From NCBI RefSeq assembly GCF_011617705.1, contig NZ_CP050154.1, forward strand, positions 4,030,001 to 4,094,000: a DNA stretch of 64,000 bases. The letters are read 5' to 3'. The notes below the pieces were generated by a model. The model searched no databases, was not told the origin of the DNA, and saw only the letters and a program-made list of their open reading frames with translations. This document shows, in pieces, positions 25,470 through 36,628 of this stretch (positions within the stretch are counted from its first letter, which is position 1; each line of letters opens with the position of its first letter). The stretch comes from Brevibacterium limosum. GTDB lineage: Bacteria > Actinomycetota > Actinomycetes > Actinomycetales > Brevibacteriaceae. The position numbers were made by a program, and so were the translations under genes.

Positions 25470-26510
25470 TCACAGTCCTTTCGGGATGAACGCCTGGGCC
25501 ATGTCCGGTCCCCAGACCTTGCGGTATTCGTCGTAGATCGGTGCCAGTTTCTCCCGGAAGGCGTCCTTCTCCTCGTCGCTGAGTTCGTTGACCTCCATGC
25601 CGGAGTCCTCGAGCTCGGCGATGAGCTTCTCTTCGCCGTCGCGGTTCTTCTGGATCTGGAATTCGTTGGCCTCGCCGGCCAGACGGCTCACGAGCTTCTG
25701 GTCCTCGGGAGTCAGGGAGTCATAGAGGTCCTTGTTGATGCCGAGGATGAGCGGGTCGTAGGAGTAGTTCCACAGCGTCAGGTATGGCTGGACCTCCTGC
25801 AGGTTCGAGGAGTAGATGACGTCGATCGGGTTCTCCTGCCCGTCGATCGCGCCCTGCTGCAGGGCGGTGAAGACCTCGCCGAAGGGCATCGTCGTCGGGT
25901 TCGCGCCGATCTGCCGGTAGAGGTCGGTGTACATGCCGAAGCCGGGGATGCGGAACTTCAGGCCCCGCATGTCATCGGGGGTGTGGATGGGCCGGTGCGT
26001 GTTCGTCAGCTGACGCATCCCGGATTCGCCGAACCCGAGCAGGTGCACTCCGCGTTCGGCGAGGTAGTCGCCGTAGACGTCTCCGCCGGCTCCGGCGAGC
26101 GCCTTCTGCCCGTCCTCGACGGAGTCGAAGACGAAGGGGGCGGTGACGGCGCCGAAGCGCGGGTCGACGCCGGCGTAGATGATCGGCGAGTTGTAGGAGA
26201 AGTCCTTCGCCCCGTCCATGAGCTGTTCGACTCCGGCCGTGGCCTCTCCCGCGGACAGCCGTTCGTTGGCGAAGACCTTCATGGTGATCCGTCCGTCGGT
26301 CTCCTCGTCGAGGTCCTTCGCGAACTTCTCCGCCGCGAGGTACCAGGTGCTCGTCGAGCCCGTGGTCACCGTCATCTTCCACCGGTAGCGCTGCTTGCCG
26401 TTGTCGGTGGTGCCGAAGTTCGTTCCGCACCCCGCCAGCAGCAGGGCGCACACCATCAGTACGGCGGACCAGACGAGCATGGTCCTCGTCGTCCGTGTTC
26501 TCGGCACCAT
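25470..26510 (-). CDS. dctP: TRAP transporter substrate-binding lipoprotein (DctP)
   Basis: A 346-aa DctP protein with a lipoprotein signal (VLMVCALLLAGC, Cys about residue 28), so it is membrane-anchored rather than free periplasmic, as expected in a Gram-positive. Core features are AAEKFAKDLDEETDGRITMKVF, GLKFRIPG with the conserved Arg that binds the ligand carboxylate, and MPFGEVFTALQQGAIDGQENP. The ligand is therefore an organic acid. GAAGGAGG lies only 2 nt before ATG 26510 but 5 nt before GTG 26507, so the true start may be the GTG. Adjacent ligase, SDR and thiolase genes suggest what happens to the imported acid. Confidence 0.92.
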   Translation of the reverse strand: MVPRTRTTRTMLVWSAVLMVCALLLAGCGTNFGTTDNGKQRYRWKMTVTTGSTSTWYLAAEKFAKDLDEETDGRITMKVFANERLSAGEATAGVEQLMDGAKDFSYNSPIIYAGVDPRFGAVTAPFVFDSVEDGQKALAGAGGDVYGDYLAERGVHLLGFGESGMRQLTNTHRPIHTPDDMRGLKFRIPGFGMYTDLYRQIGANPTTMPFGEVFTALQQGAIDGQENPIDVIYSSNLQEVQPYLTLWNYSYDPLILGINKDLYDSLTPEDQKLVSRLAGEANEFQIQKNRDGEEKLIAELEDSGMEVNELSDEEKDAFREKLAPIYDEYRKVWGPDMAQAFIPKGL

Positions 26511-26610
26511 TGCCTCCTTCGTTTCCGTTATTTCACTGTCGTGTCGTGGTCGGCGGGGTCATACCTTCGCCGAGGCAGCCCGGTCGTTCACAATTACGTG
26601 CGCTGACCGC

Positions 26611-26699
26611 GGCGGTCGGGGTCTCCCCCGCCGAGGCGGTGCTCGCCTCGGCGTTCACGTGCCCAACCGTCGCGGTCGGGGTCTCCGGCGCCGAGGCGG
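26611..26699. repeat. Two imperfect direct repeats, 60-bp period
   Basis: The motif GCGGTCGGGGTCTCC followed by three variable bases and GCCGAGGCGG appears at 26612-26639 and 26672-26699, exactly 60 bp apart; similarity extends upstream to a shared TTCAC...ACGTGC. It fills the spacer between the SDR stop and the dctP start. Confidence 0.65.
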
Positions 26700-26708
26700 C
26701 CCATCCCG

Positions 26709-27614
26709 TCACCGCTTCGGCATCCCCGCATAGTGGGTCAGGCCCCCGTCGACGGGTATGAGCGTGGAGTTGATGTAGGCCGATTCGCTTGAGGCGAGGA
26801 ACACCGCGAGGTCCGCGACGTCCTCGGGACGGCCCATCCTCCCCGTCGGCGACTGGGCGTGACGGGCCGCGAGCATGTCCTCGATCGAGTCATAATGGCC
26901 ACTGATCGAGCGGTGGATGAGCGGGGTCTCGATGAGGCCCGGAGCGATCGAGTTCGCGCGGATTCCCTCGGAGGCGTACTGCGCGCCGACGACCTTCGTC
27001 AGTTCGATGAGTCCGGCCTTCGACGCCGCATACGCCGGGTAGTCATAACCCATGTAGCGCATCCCGCCGACCGAGGACACCGTGATGATCGACCCATGAC
27101 CGGCTGCGCGCATATGCGGCAGGGCATGTTTGATCGCGGAGAACGCCCCGGTGAGGTTGATGTCGAGGGTGCGGCGGAATCCGTCGGTGTCGAGGGTGTC
27201 GACTCCCCCGTTGACGACGATGCCGACGTTGTAATGGAGCACGGTCGGTCCGCCGAGGTGGTCGGCGCAGTGGGCGAATGCCGCAGCCAGCGAGTCTTCG
27301 TCGCCGACATCGGCGACGACCGTGGTCAGCTGGGCGTCGAGATCAACCCCACCGAGGCGGCCCCGCTCAATCGTGACCGCGCCGTTCGAGTCGGTCTGGG
27401 CAGCCGCCTCGGCGAGGGCCCGTGTCGCTTCGTCAAGCGCCTTCGGGTCGCGGTCGACGATGCAGACTTTCGCTCCTTCGCGCAGGAATCCGATCGCCGC
27501 GGCGAAGCCGTTGTTCACCTCCCCGTCCGGGGTGCCGCAGCCGATGGCCATGATCGTCGTGCCGACTAACCTACCCGCCGGCACTGACACGGCTGCCGTC
27601 ACTGTCGTGTTCAT
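26709..27614 (-). CDS. SDR family oxidoreductase with atypical cofactor motif
   Basis: A 301-aa protein with SDR catalytic residues Ser (ITVSSVGGM) and YPAYAASKAG (Tyr and Lys), and the C-terminal VDGGLTHYAGMP. The nucleotide loop is unusual: where classical enzymes have TGxxxGIG it has IGCGTPDGEVNNGFAAAIG, and the NNAG motif is replaced by YNVGI. Tyr and Lys are kept, so it is probably active, but coenzyme binding differs from the norm. ATG 27614 overlaps the ligase stop by 4 bp; the open frame to 27749 is shadow sequence. It likely oxidises a hydroxyacyl intermediate for the thiolase encoded in the same operon. Confidence 0.85.
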   Translation of the reverse strand: MNTTVTAAVSVPAGRLVGTTIMAIGCGTPDGEVNNGFAAAIGFLREGAKVCIVDRDPKALDEATRALAEAAAQTDSNGAVTIERGRLGGVDLDAQLTTVVADVGDEDSLAAAFAHCADHLGGPTVLHYNVGIVVNGGVDTLDTDGFRRTLDINLTGAFSAIKHALPHMRAAGHGSIITVSSVGGMRYMGYDYPAYAASKAGLIELTKVVGAQYASEGIRANSIAPGLIETPLIHRSISGHYDSIEDMLAARHAQSPTGRMGRPEDVADLAVFLASSESAYINSTLIPVDGGLTHYAGMPKR

Positions 27615-29326
27615 CGTGCGCTGCCCCGTCCTTGGGAGTATTCGGCCTTGAGTTCCTTGCGTGCGAGTTTGCCGTAGGCGGTGACCGGCATCGTGTTGAC
27701 GACGTGGATCTCCTTGGGCACCTTGTATTTCGCCAGCCCCGACTTGCACAGCGCGGTCAGCCGCTCGGTCAGGTCACCGATGGTGCTCGCACCCGCGGCG
27801 CCTCCCCCGTCCCCGTCGCTCTCTTCGCCGCCGGCGCCGAACTCCGCATCGCCACCGGCGGAGATCTCCGCGCGTTCGATGACGGCTACGCCGATCTCGC
27901 CCCACTGCGGGTCGGGAACGCCGACGACGACGGCCTGGGCCACCTCGGTGTCGGTGAGCAGGAGTTCTTCGATCTCGCGCGGGTAGACGTTCGAACCGCC
28001 GGAGATGTACATATCGGATTTCCGGCCGGTGAGGAACAGGTATCCGCGGTCGTCGAGGTAGCCGACGTCGCCGGTGTGGAAGACACCTCCGGCGAAGGAT
28101 TCGGCGTTTGCATCGGGGCGGCCGAGGTAGCCGGCGCACACGGTCGGTCCGGCCACGCAGACTTCGCCCTGAACGCCTGCGGGCAGCTGCGTGCCGGTTT
28201 CGTCGACGATGACGATCTCGACTCCGGTTCGGGCGCGGCCGCAGGTGCCGATCCCGGCGTCATCGACGGGGATGGCTCCGTGATCCTCGGGGCGGAGGAT
28301 CGTGATCGCTCCGGTCACCTCGGCGAGCCCGAAGTACTGCACGAGACAGGGCCCGAGTCGGTCGAGGGCCCGGGCCTGGTCGGCGGCGAGCATCGGGGCT
28401 CCGGCGTAGATGACGCGCTCAAGGGTGTGATCCTCGGGCCCCCGGCCGTTCGGGTAGCCGGCGGCGATGCGGTTGAGAATCGTCGGGACGGTGAAGGCGT
28501 TGGTGATGCCATAGGCGTCGATGGACGGCCACAGGGACTCCACGCTGGGCTTGCCACCAGGGTGGATGATCGACGGAGTGCCGCCGAAGACCTGCCCGAG
28601 CATGTGGATGCCCGCACCGTGCGACAGCGGCGCGAGCACGAGGGAGGCCCCGGTCTCATCCTCATTGGGGAAGAGGTCGCAGCGGTGGTTCATCAGCACC
28701 GCGCCGAGGTGGCGGTGCGTGAACGTCGCGGCCTTGGGTCGGCCGGTCGACCCGGAGGTGAAGAAGTACCAGCAGGGGTCATCCTCCTCGACCGCCGAGT
28801 CGACGGGGATCACGGGAGCTCCCGCGGTTCCGGCCGTCTCGGTGGAATCGACCGCCTCGGTGCCGGTGGGCAGCTCCCCGATCCACAGGACGGGGCCGGT
28901 GAAGCCGGTGTCCTTGAGCGCCGTGACGAAGTCCGAATGGGAACGGTCGGCGATGACGGCGGCGGGGGCCACCTCGGTGCTGATGCCGAGCAGCTCCTCG
29001 GTCGACAGGGCCGCATTCGGTGGGGCAATGACGCCGCCGGAGCGCAGGATCCCCCAGAAGGACTGGACCACCTCGGCGTGGTTGGCCGAGACGAGGAGGA
29101 CGGTGTCGCGGCGGCCGACGCCACCGGTCTGCAGGGCGGCGGCGAGCGCCTCGGCGCGGGCGTCGAGTTCGGCCCAGGTCCAGCGCTGCCCGTGATCGTC
29201 GTCGACGACGGCGAGCCGGTCGGGCAGGCGCCGGGCGGTCTGGGTGAGGAAGTGGGAGACGTTGACCCCGCGCCGATGCGTGGGCGTGAAATCCTTCGCC
29301 GGGGAGGTCTGGGAGATGGCGCGCAT
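27611..29326 (-). CDS. AMP-dependent acyl-CoA synthetase/ligase
   Basis: A 571-aa adenylate-forming enzyme. P-loop YFFTSGSTGRPKAATFTHRH, substrate loop YFGLAEVTG, GDVGYLDDRGYLFLTGRKSD and the hinge/C-domain lysine region VTAYGKLARKELK are all present. Acid plus ATP plus CoA gives acyl-CoA, AMP and PPi. Between VIERAEISAGG and STIGDLTERL there is an acidic Gly-rich insert of about 30 residues in the small C-terminal domain, absent from typical members. The start at 29326 overlaps the thiolase TGA by 1 base (TGATG). It probably activates the acid delivered by the TRAP system. Confidence 0.9.
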   Translation of the reverse strand: MRAISQTSPAKDFTPTHRRGVNVSHFLTQTARRLPDRLAVVDDDHGQRWTWAELDARAEALAAALQTGGVGRRDTVLLVSANHAEVVQSFWGILRSGGVIAPPNAALSTEELLGISTEVAPAAVIADRSHSDFVTALKDTGFTGPVLWIGELPTGTEAVDSTETAGTAGAPVIPVDSAVEEDDPCWYFFTSGSTGRPKAATFTHRHLGAVLMNHRCDLFPNEDETGASLVLAPLSHGAGIHMLGQVFGGTPSIIHPGGKPSVESLWPSIDAYGITNAFTVPTILNRIAAGYPNGRGPEDHTLERVIYAGAPMLAADQARALDRLGPCLVQYFGLAEVTGAITILRPEDHGAIPVDDAGIGTCGRARTGVEIVIVDETGTQLPAGVQGEVCVAGPTVCAGYLGRPDANAESFAGGVFHTGDVGYLDDRGYLFLTGRKSDMYISGGSNVYPREIEELLLTDTEVAQAVVVGVPDPQWGEIGVAVIERAEISAGGDAEFGAGGEESDGDGGGAAGASTIGDLTERLTALCKSGLAKYKVPKEIHVVNTMPVTAYGKLARKELKAEYSQGRGSAR

Positions 29327-30489
29327 CAGCGGACGCGCTCGAGGACGGAGGCGAAGTTCGACACGGCCGCACCACCCATGTTGAAGACGCCGGCGAGTTC
29401 CGGGGCCTCGATCTGGATGCCGGGTGAGCGGCCGGTCAGCTGTGCGGCGGCGAGGGCGTGCATGGACACACCGGTGGCACCGATGGGGTGGCCTTTGGCT
29501 TTGAGACCGCCGGAGGGGTTGACCGGCAGCCGGCCGCCGACCTCGGTGGCGCCGTCGTCGAGCAGGGTGTGGCCGTGGCCGGGGGCGGCGAGTCCGAAGG
29601 CTTCGTATTCGAGGAGTTCGGCGATCGTGAAGCAGTCGTGGGTCTCGAGGAAGTCGAGCTCGTCGATGCCGATGCCGGCGGTTCTCAGCGCCTGTTCCAT
29701 GGCGGCGCGGGCACCGGCCATCTCCAGGGGGTCACGCTGGGACAGCGGCAGGACGTCGTTGGCGTTGCCCATGCCTCGCCAGGACACGGCCTGCGGGGCT
29801 GAGGCGGCGACATCCTCGGCGGCCAGGACCAGTGCCACGGCTCCGTCGGAGACCATGGAGCAGTCGGTGCGGCGCAGGGGTTCGGCGACGTACGGGTTCT
29901 TCTCGCTCACGGTGTTGCAGAACTCGAACCCGAGGTCCTTCTGCATGTGAGCGAGCGGGTTCTGCGATCCGTTGGCGTGGTTCTTCGCGGCGATCTTCGC
30001 GAGGGCTTCGGAGTGGTCGCCGTAGCGGTCGAAGTACTGGCGGGCGATCTCGCCGAAGACTCCGGCGAAAGACTTGAAGTGCTCCTCCTCTTCCCGATAG
30101 CTGGCACTGAGGAGGACCTCGTTGACGTCGTGGCCAGAGGCCTGGGTCATCCGCTCGGCGCCGATGACCAGGGCAGTCTTGTGGCGGCCGGCGGCGATGG
30201 AGTCGTGGGCTGCGAAGATCGCAGCGGAGCCGGTGGCGCAGGCGTTCTCGTGACGGTGGGCAGGTGTGCGGGCGAGTTCGGGGAACACGGTACCCGGCAA
30301 CGCGGCTTCGAAGCCCTGGCGGGAGAGTCCGTTGTTGAAGACGCCGACGTGGATGACGTCGATGTCGGCCGGTTCCAGTCCCGCCTCGGCGATGGCGTCG
30401 CGGGCGACGTCGGCCATCATCTGGGGCAGCGGTGATTCGGACCGGCCGAACTTGCCGTGGGACCAACCGATGATTGCAGGTGAGGACAT
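29326..30489 (-). CDS. Thiolase family protein (SCP-x/acetyl-CoA acetyltransferase-like)
   Basis: A 387-aa thiolase of the lipid-transfer/SCP-x subgroup. The catalytic Cys lies in HENACATGSAAIF, the HDCF-type motif in LETHDCFTIAELLEYEAFG, and the basic His in GLKAKGHPIGATG; all are intact. It would cleave a 3-ketoacyl-CoA. Start 30489 (MSSPAIIGWSHGKFG) is preferred as AAGGAG lies 6 nt upstream; the frame to 30603 is non-coding. It is the first gene of the leftward operon thiolase, ligase, SDR, after which the TRAP genes follow. Confidence 0.9.
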   Translation of the reverse strand: MSSPAIIGWSHGKFGRSESPLPQMMADVARDAIAEAGLEPADIDVIHVGVFNNGLSRQGFEAALPGTVFPELARTPAHRHENACATGSAAIFAAHDSIAAGRHKTALVIGAERMTQASGHDVNEVLLSASYREEEEHFKSFAGVFGEIARQYFDRYGDHSEALAKIAAKNHANGSQNPLAHMQKDLGFEFCNTVSEKNPYVAEPLRRTDCSMVSDGAVALVLAAEDVAASAPQAVSWRGMGNANDVLPLSQRDPLEMAGARAAMEQALRTAGIGIDELDFLETHDCFTIAELLEYEAFGLAAPGHGHTLLDDGATEVGGRLPVNPSGGLKAKGHPIGATGVSMHALAAAQLTGRSPGIQIEAPELAGVFNMGGAAVSNFASVLERVR

Positions 30490-30584
30490 GGACACTCCTT
30501 CGGGTACCGGGCTCGCGGGGTGCCTGGGACCGGTGTTCGCAACTCCTTGTCCAAGGCGAGCGCTCTGCACGAGCACTGTCCCCT

Positions 30585-30636
30585 CATACTTTCCCGGTCC
30601 CAACAGTCGGTCAACAAAAATCCACCATATGGAACA
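30585..30636 (-). promoter_or_regulatory. Thiolase-operon promoter with IclR-like palindrome
   Basis: Read leftward, TTGACC (30614-30609) is followed after 18 bp by AGTATG (30590-30585), or after 20 bp by TATGAG. Just upstream of the -35 box is GTTCCATATGGTGGA, centred on palindrome CCATATGG (30625-30632), which resembles sites used by IclR-family regulators. No IclR gene lies in the window. Confidence 0.45.
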
Positions 30637-30721
30637 TCGGTGTCATGGCTGGCCGTCCATTTCCCACTCGCAGCCGCGACTCGGAACCTGCCGCTCCGTC
30701 CCCCGAATTGCTTCCTCGTTA

Positions 30722-30775
30722 GGTGGTCGTTATGGTCACGGCCACCCCGCGAAGAACGTGACCAGAGTGACCACC
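30722..30775. repeat. Imperfect intergenic hairpin
   Basis: Arms 30722-30739 and 30758-30775 pair at 15 of 18 positions around an 18-nt loop. Both arms carry GGTCAC/GTGACC, as do the hairpins at 17295 and 30824. Confidence 0.55.
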
Positions 30776-30823
30776 CAAGCCACAGCCAGCGAGCCGCTCC
30801 GGCAAACGCCCCTCCTCTTTGAA

Positions 30824-30886
30824 TGAGGTCACTCCGCCGAGGCGATTTCGCTGAATCAGCGGTTTCGCCTCGGCGGAGTGACCTCA
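30824..30886. repeat. Perfect 22-bp inverted repeat hairpin
   Basis: Arms 30824-30845 and 30865-30886 are perfectly complementary; the 19-nt loop itself contains CGCTGA-A-TCAGCG, so the hairpin can extend further. The arm shares GGTCACTC-NN-CCGAGGC with 17295-17314. It lies 119 bp downstream of the flavoprotein stop codon, so it may terminate that operon or be a member of a repeat family. Confidence 0.7.
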
Positions 30887-31004
30887 AACGCAGCTGTTGC
30901 TGCAGCGATGCGCGTCCCGACGGGAGGCCCTGAGGTCCGGTCGTCCGGCCATCGTCGTGACCAGTGCCCCGATCGGCTGCAGGTCCACGTCAGAGCTTCC
31001 CGAC

Positions 31005-33632
<2,628 letters not shown>

Positions 33633-35156
33633 TTAGGCGTCGATGACGAGGTCGGACTTCGCCGTCGAGCAGCAGGGCAGGAATTTGCCCGCGTCGATCT
33701 CCCTGGCGCGGATGCCGCCCTGGTGGTTCAAGTCGACTTCGCCGTCGAGCTTGACGACCTTGCAGGACCCGCACATGCCCTCCTGACAGTTCGCAGGGAT
33801 CTTCACCCCCGCTTTCCGCGCCGCCTGGAGGACCGTCTCGTCCTCCCCGACGCAGACGTTGAGGCCGGTGCGCACGAACGACATCGTGTGCTCTCCCTGA
33901 CCCACAGTAGGCAGTGCGGCGGGGTCGACGATCTCCGTTTCGTCATCGGCGTTCGTCTCCGACGGTCCCATCGCCGAGGCGGTCGCCCCGCTCTCAGCCG
34001 GGACCGCGGACCCAGCGTCGGACGCAGGCCCGGGCTCCGCCTCGGCGAGGGTGTCGTCGGTGACCCCGACGACCTCGATCTCGACCTCGTCCTCGACGGG
34101 CACTGCTGCCTGGGCGTCGACCGCTTCGGTCGGCGCTCCGACAGCCTCGACCGGACCGTCGGCGTCGTATTCGGGTTCGTACATGTCCAGCGCTGCCGGC
34201 TGGGACTCGAAGTACTCCTCGGTCGAGGCCGCGATCTCCTCGGCGATCTCGCCGGCGATGGCGACTTCCTCGGCGTATTCGGCGCGGATCTCGCGGTCGC
34301 CGGAGAAGAACTCCATGAACACCGAGGTGTCGTCGACGCCGACGTCGCGCAGCAGGTCGGTCGCGGAATTGAGGTACCCTTCCGGGCCGCAGGCGAAGAC
34401 CTGCCGACCGTTGGCGTCGGGGACGAGCTCGTCGAGCAGCGACGCCGACAGCCGTCCGGTCCGTCCTTCCCATTCCTCGCCGCATTCCCGATCGCCGAGG
34501 CAGTAGAGGACCTTGATCCGGAAGTCCACGTTCGCGAGGAAGTCGAGTTCCTCGGAGAAGGCGAAGGAATCAGGGGCCGCACCGTGGTAGAGGAGGACGA
34601 CATCGGCCTGTCCGGGCAGCGAGTGGACGGTCCGGACCATCGACATCAGCGGGGTGATCCCGGCTCCTGCCGCGAGCAGCAGGAATCGGGCCCGCCGATC
34701 GTAGTCGGCCAGGTGGAAGGCGCCGACCGGGCCGAGCATGTCCAGGGTCGTGCCGGGGCGGATGTTGTCGTGTGCCCAGGGCGAGACCCTGCCCTTGGGG
34801 TCGCGTTTGATGGTGATCGAGAACGTCCACGGCTCGGTCGGGGCCGACGAGATCGAATAGCTGCGGGACACCGGTTCGGCGCCCGGACCGTCGATGGGGA
34901 AGTCGATGTTGATGTACTGGCCCGAGCGGAAGGCCAAGGGCGCCCCGTCCATGCGACGGAAGACGAAGACCATCATTCCTCCCGCCTCGGAAATGGTCTC
35001 CACACATTCGGCGGCGAACTCCTGCGGGTGCCAGGGACCGAGCGCGGTGGCGGCTCCGGCCGGACCCGTGGCACTCGAGAGCACCCGGTTCCACGGCATC
35101 TCCAGTCCGCGCACCCGCTGGGCCAGCGGCAGCGCGGGCACGGCGGAGGACCTCAT
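33633..35156 (-). CDS. gbcB: Rieske oxygenase reductase (GbcB type) with long acidic linker
   Basis: A 507-aa reductase: FAD-binding domain (about 45-150, SRSYSISSAPTEP), NAD domain (about 155-285, LLLAAGAGITPLMSMVRT and FACGPEGYL), and a C-terminal plant-type [2Fe-2S] ferredoxin (C457, C462, C465 and C495 or C496). It passes electrons from NADH to the Rieske subunit. Residues about 290-422 form an acidic Glu/Ala-rich linker of about 130 residues, where related reductases have a short one. ATG 35156 overlaps the gbcA stop by 4 bp (ATGA), confirming operon order gbcA, gbcB, flavoprotein. Confidence 0.9.
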   Translation of the reverse strand: MRSSAVPALPLAQRVRGLEMPWNRVLSSATGPAGAATALGPWHPQEFAAECVETISEAGGMMVFVFRRMDGAPLAFRSGQYINIDFPIDGPGAEPVSRSYSISSAPTEPWTFSITIKRDPKGRVSPWAHDNIRPGTTLDMLGPVGAFHLADYDRRARFLLLAAGAGITPLMSMVRTVHSLPGQADVVLLYHGAAPDSFAFSEELDFLANVDFRIKVLYCLGDRECGEEWEGRTGRLSASLLDELVPDANGRQVFACGPEGYLNSATDLLRDVGVDDTSVFMEFFSGDREIRAEYAEEVAIAGEIAEEIAASTEEYFESQPAALDMYEPEYDADGPVEAVGAPTEAVDAQAAVPVEDEVEIEVVGVTDDTLAEAEPGPASDAGSAVPAESGATASAMGPSETNADDETEIVDPAALPTVGQGEHTMSFVRTGLNVCVGEDETVLQAARKAGVKIPANCQEGMCGSCKVVKLDGEVDLNHQGGIRAREIDAGKFLPCCSTAKSDLVIDA

Positions 35157-36451
35157 CCCACGTGCTCCCGCATCCGCTGCACGTACCAGCCGATGAAGGC
35201 CTCGACCTGGTATTCGCTCTTCATGTACGGACCCTGCTCGTAGAACGGACTCGCCGCTCCCTGCTGGCAGAGTTCGACGAAGTTCTTGTCCTGCAGGTTC
35301 GTCTGCTTCCAGGTGTGCGTGAGCGATTCGAGGTCGTAGTCGACGCCTTCGACGGCGTCGTCGGCGACGAGCCAGGTGGTGCGCACGAGCGTCTTGGTCG
35401 CACTGATCGGGAACGCCGCGAAGGTGATGACGTGATCGCCGAGGAGGTGGAACCAGGAGTTCGGCTGCAGGTGCATCGAGCAGCGCCCGAGGCGGAAATC
35501 CGGCAGATCGCCGAGCAGCTTCTTCGACAGCCGTCGCCCGTCGGCAGAGAACGACTCACCGGCGCCGTCGAGCGATTCGCGGGAGATGCGGATGCCGCCG
35601 ACGCGGGTGTCGAGCTCTTCGACGACCTCGTAGGGCAGACCGTAGCGGCGGCAGCGGTACTCGAGGGAGGCCTGGGCCTGCTGATTGCGGTCCCAGACGT
35701 CTTCGAGGTGCGGCGGGATGGTCTCGTCGGTCAGGCCCCAGGTCGGGAACAGCGAGCAGGCGAGTTCCGGGTGGCCGTCGCAGTGGTAGCACTCGCGGTT
35801 GTTCTCCATCACGAGCTTCCAGTTGCCCTCTTCGACGATGTTCTGCTGGTAGGCGACCTTCGTCTTCTCCAGCTCGTGCGGGGCGACATAGGGTTCGAAG
35901 ATCTTCGCCGTCTCGTGGAAGTCCGTCGGCGGTTCTTCGGCCAGGCAGATGAACACGAGTCCGGCGGCGATCTTGCCGTGGGCGCGCTTGAGCGAATAGC
36001 AGGACTTGTCGAAGGTCATCTCTCCCGGCGCCGAGGCGTGGATGAGGTCGCCCTCGGGAGAATAGGTCCACGAGTGGTAGCCGCAGACGAGGTTGCCCGT
36101 CGTTCCCTGCGACTCCGTGAGTACGCGAGCGCCGCGATGCCGGCACACATTGTGGATGACGTTGACGCCGCCGTCGTCGTTGCGGAGGATGATGATCGAG
36201 TACGGCCCGTAGTCGAGGGTGACGTAGTCGCCGGGCTCGGGGATCTCGGCGACGCTGCAGGCGAAGACCCAGTGCTGGCCGAAGACGCCCTGCATGTCGA
36301 GGTTGAACAGGTTCGGGTCCGTGTAGAACGGCGCTTCGAGCGAGAAGCCGGTCCGACGGGTGTCGAGCCGGATACGGGTCTCATCGAGTTTGTCCTCGGT
36401 GAATCCGGCGGGGAAGCCCTTCTTCGTCGGTGCCAGATTGGTAGCGGTCAA
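35153..36451 (-). CDS. gbcA: Rieske non-heme iron oxygenase, glycine betaine monooxygenase-like
   Basis: A 432-aa alpha subunit. The Rieske centre is C103-x-H105 (NVCRHRGARVL) and C123-x2-H126 (LVCGYHSWTYSPEG). The catalytic iron ligands are in MENNRECYHCDGHPEL (H223, H227). ECYHCDGHPEL is characteristic of the GbcA, stachydrine and carnitine-type N-demethylating oxygenases. It would hydroxylate a methyl group of glycine betaine, giving dimethylglycine plus formaldehyde; proline betaine is an alternative substrate. The start is TTG at 36451: AAGGGAG lies 7 nt upstream and the nearer ATG is out of frame. Confidence 0.9.
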   Translation of the reverse strand: MTATNLAPTKKGFPAGFTEDKLDETRIRLDTRRTGFSLEAPFYTDPNLFNLDMQGVFGQHWVFACSVAEIPEPGDYVTLDYGPYSIIILRNDDGGVNVIHNVCRHRGARVLTESQGTTGNLVCGYHSWTYSPEGDLIHASAPGEMTFDKSCYSLKRAHGKIAAGLVFICLAEEPPTDFHETAKIFEPYVAPHELEKTKVAYQQNIVEEGNWKLVMENNRECYHCDGHPELACSLFPTWGLTDETIPPHLEDVWDRNQQAQASLEYRCRRYGLPYEVVEELDTRVGGIRISRESLDGAGESFSADGRRLSKKLLGDLPDFRLGRCSMHLQPNSWFHLLGDHVITFAAFPISATKTLVRTTWLVADDAVEGVDYDLESLTHTWKQTNLQDKNFVELCQQGAASPFYEQGPYMKSEYQVEAFIGWYVQRMREHVG

Positions 36452-36628
36452 TTCTCATCTCCCTTGATGTCTGCCGATCGTGGTCTCACGACGCTGCGTA
36501 CGCCCTTTCGACCACGGTCCTCGAACTCGGTGAGCTCGATCACGGATGACACATTAGCGAGCTTCACCCTGCAGGAAAAGCGCGAGATTCTGTTTCATAC
36601 CGTGCGGAATCAATGCATAATCGTGACC

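Larger units (their letters stand above)
30490..31004. other. 515-bp intergenic region with promoter and two hairpins
   Basis: No gene is supported here. It carries the thiolase-operon promoter (30585-30636), an imperfect hairpin (30722-30775), a perfect 22-bp hairpin (30824-30886), and a short GC-rich tail before the stop of the flavoprotein gene at 31005. Short frames in this region lack coding character. Confidence 0.7.

Noticed and set aside
27632-29950. 772-aa open frame antisense to ligase and thiolase genes
   Set aside because: Long open frames opposite real genes are common in high-GC DNA; the translation lacks any domain, and the genes on the other strand have clear motifs.
35162-36628. 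N-terminal 489 residues of a long frame joined to the LysR gene
   Set aside because: This part is antisense to gbcA; the LysR protein clearly starts at 36629.
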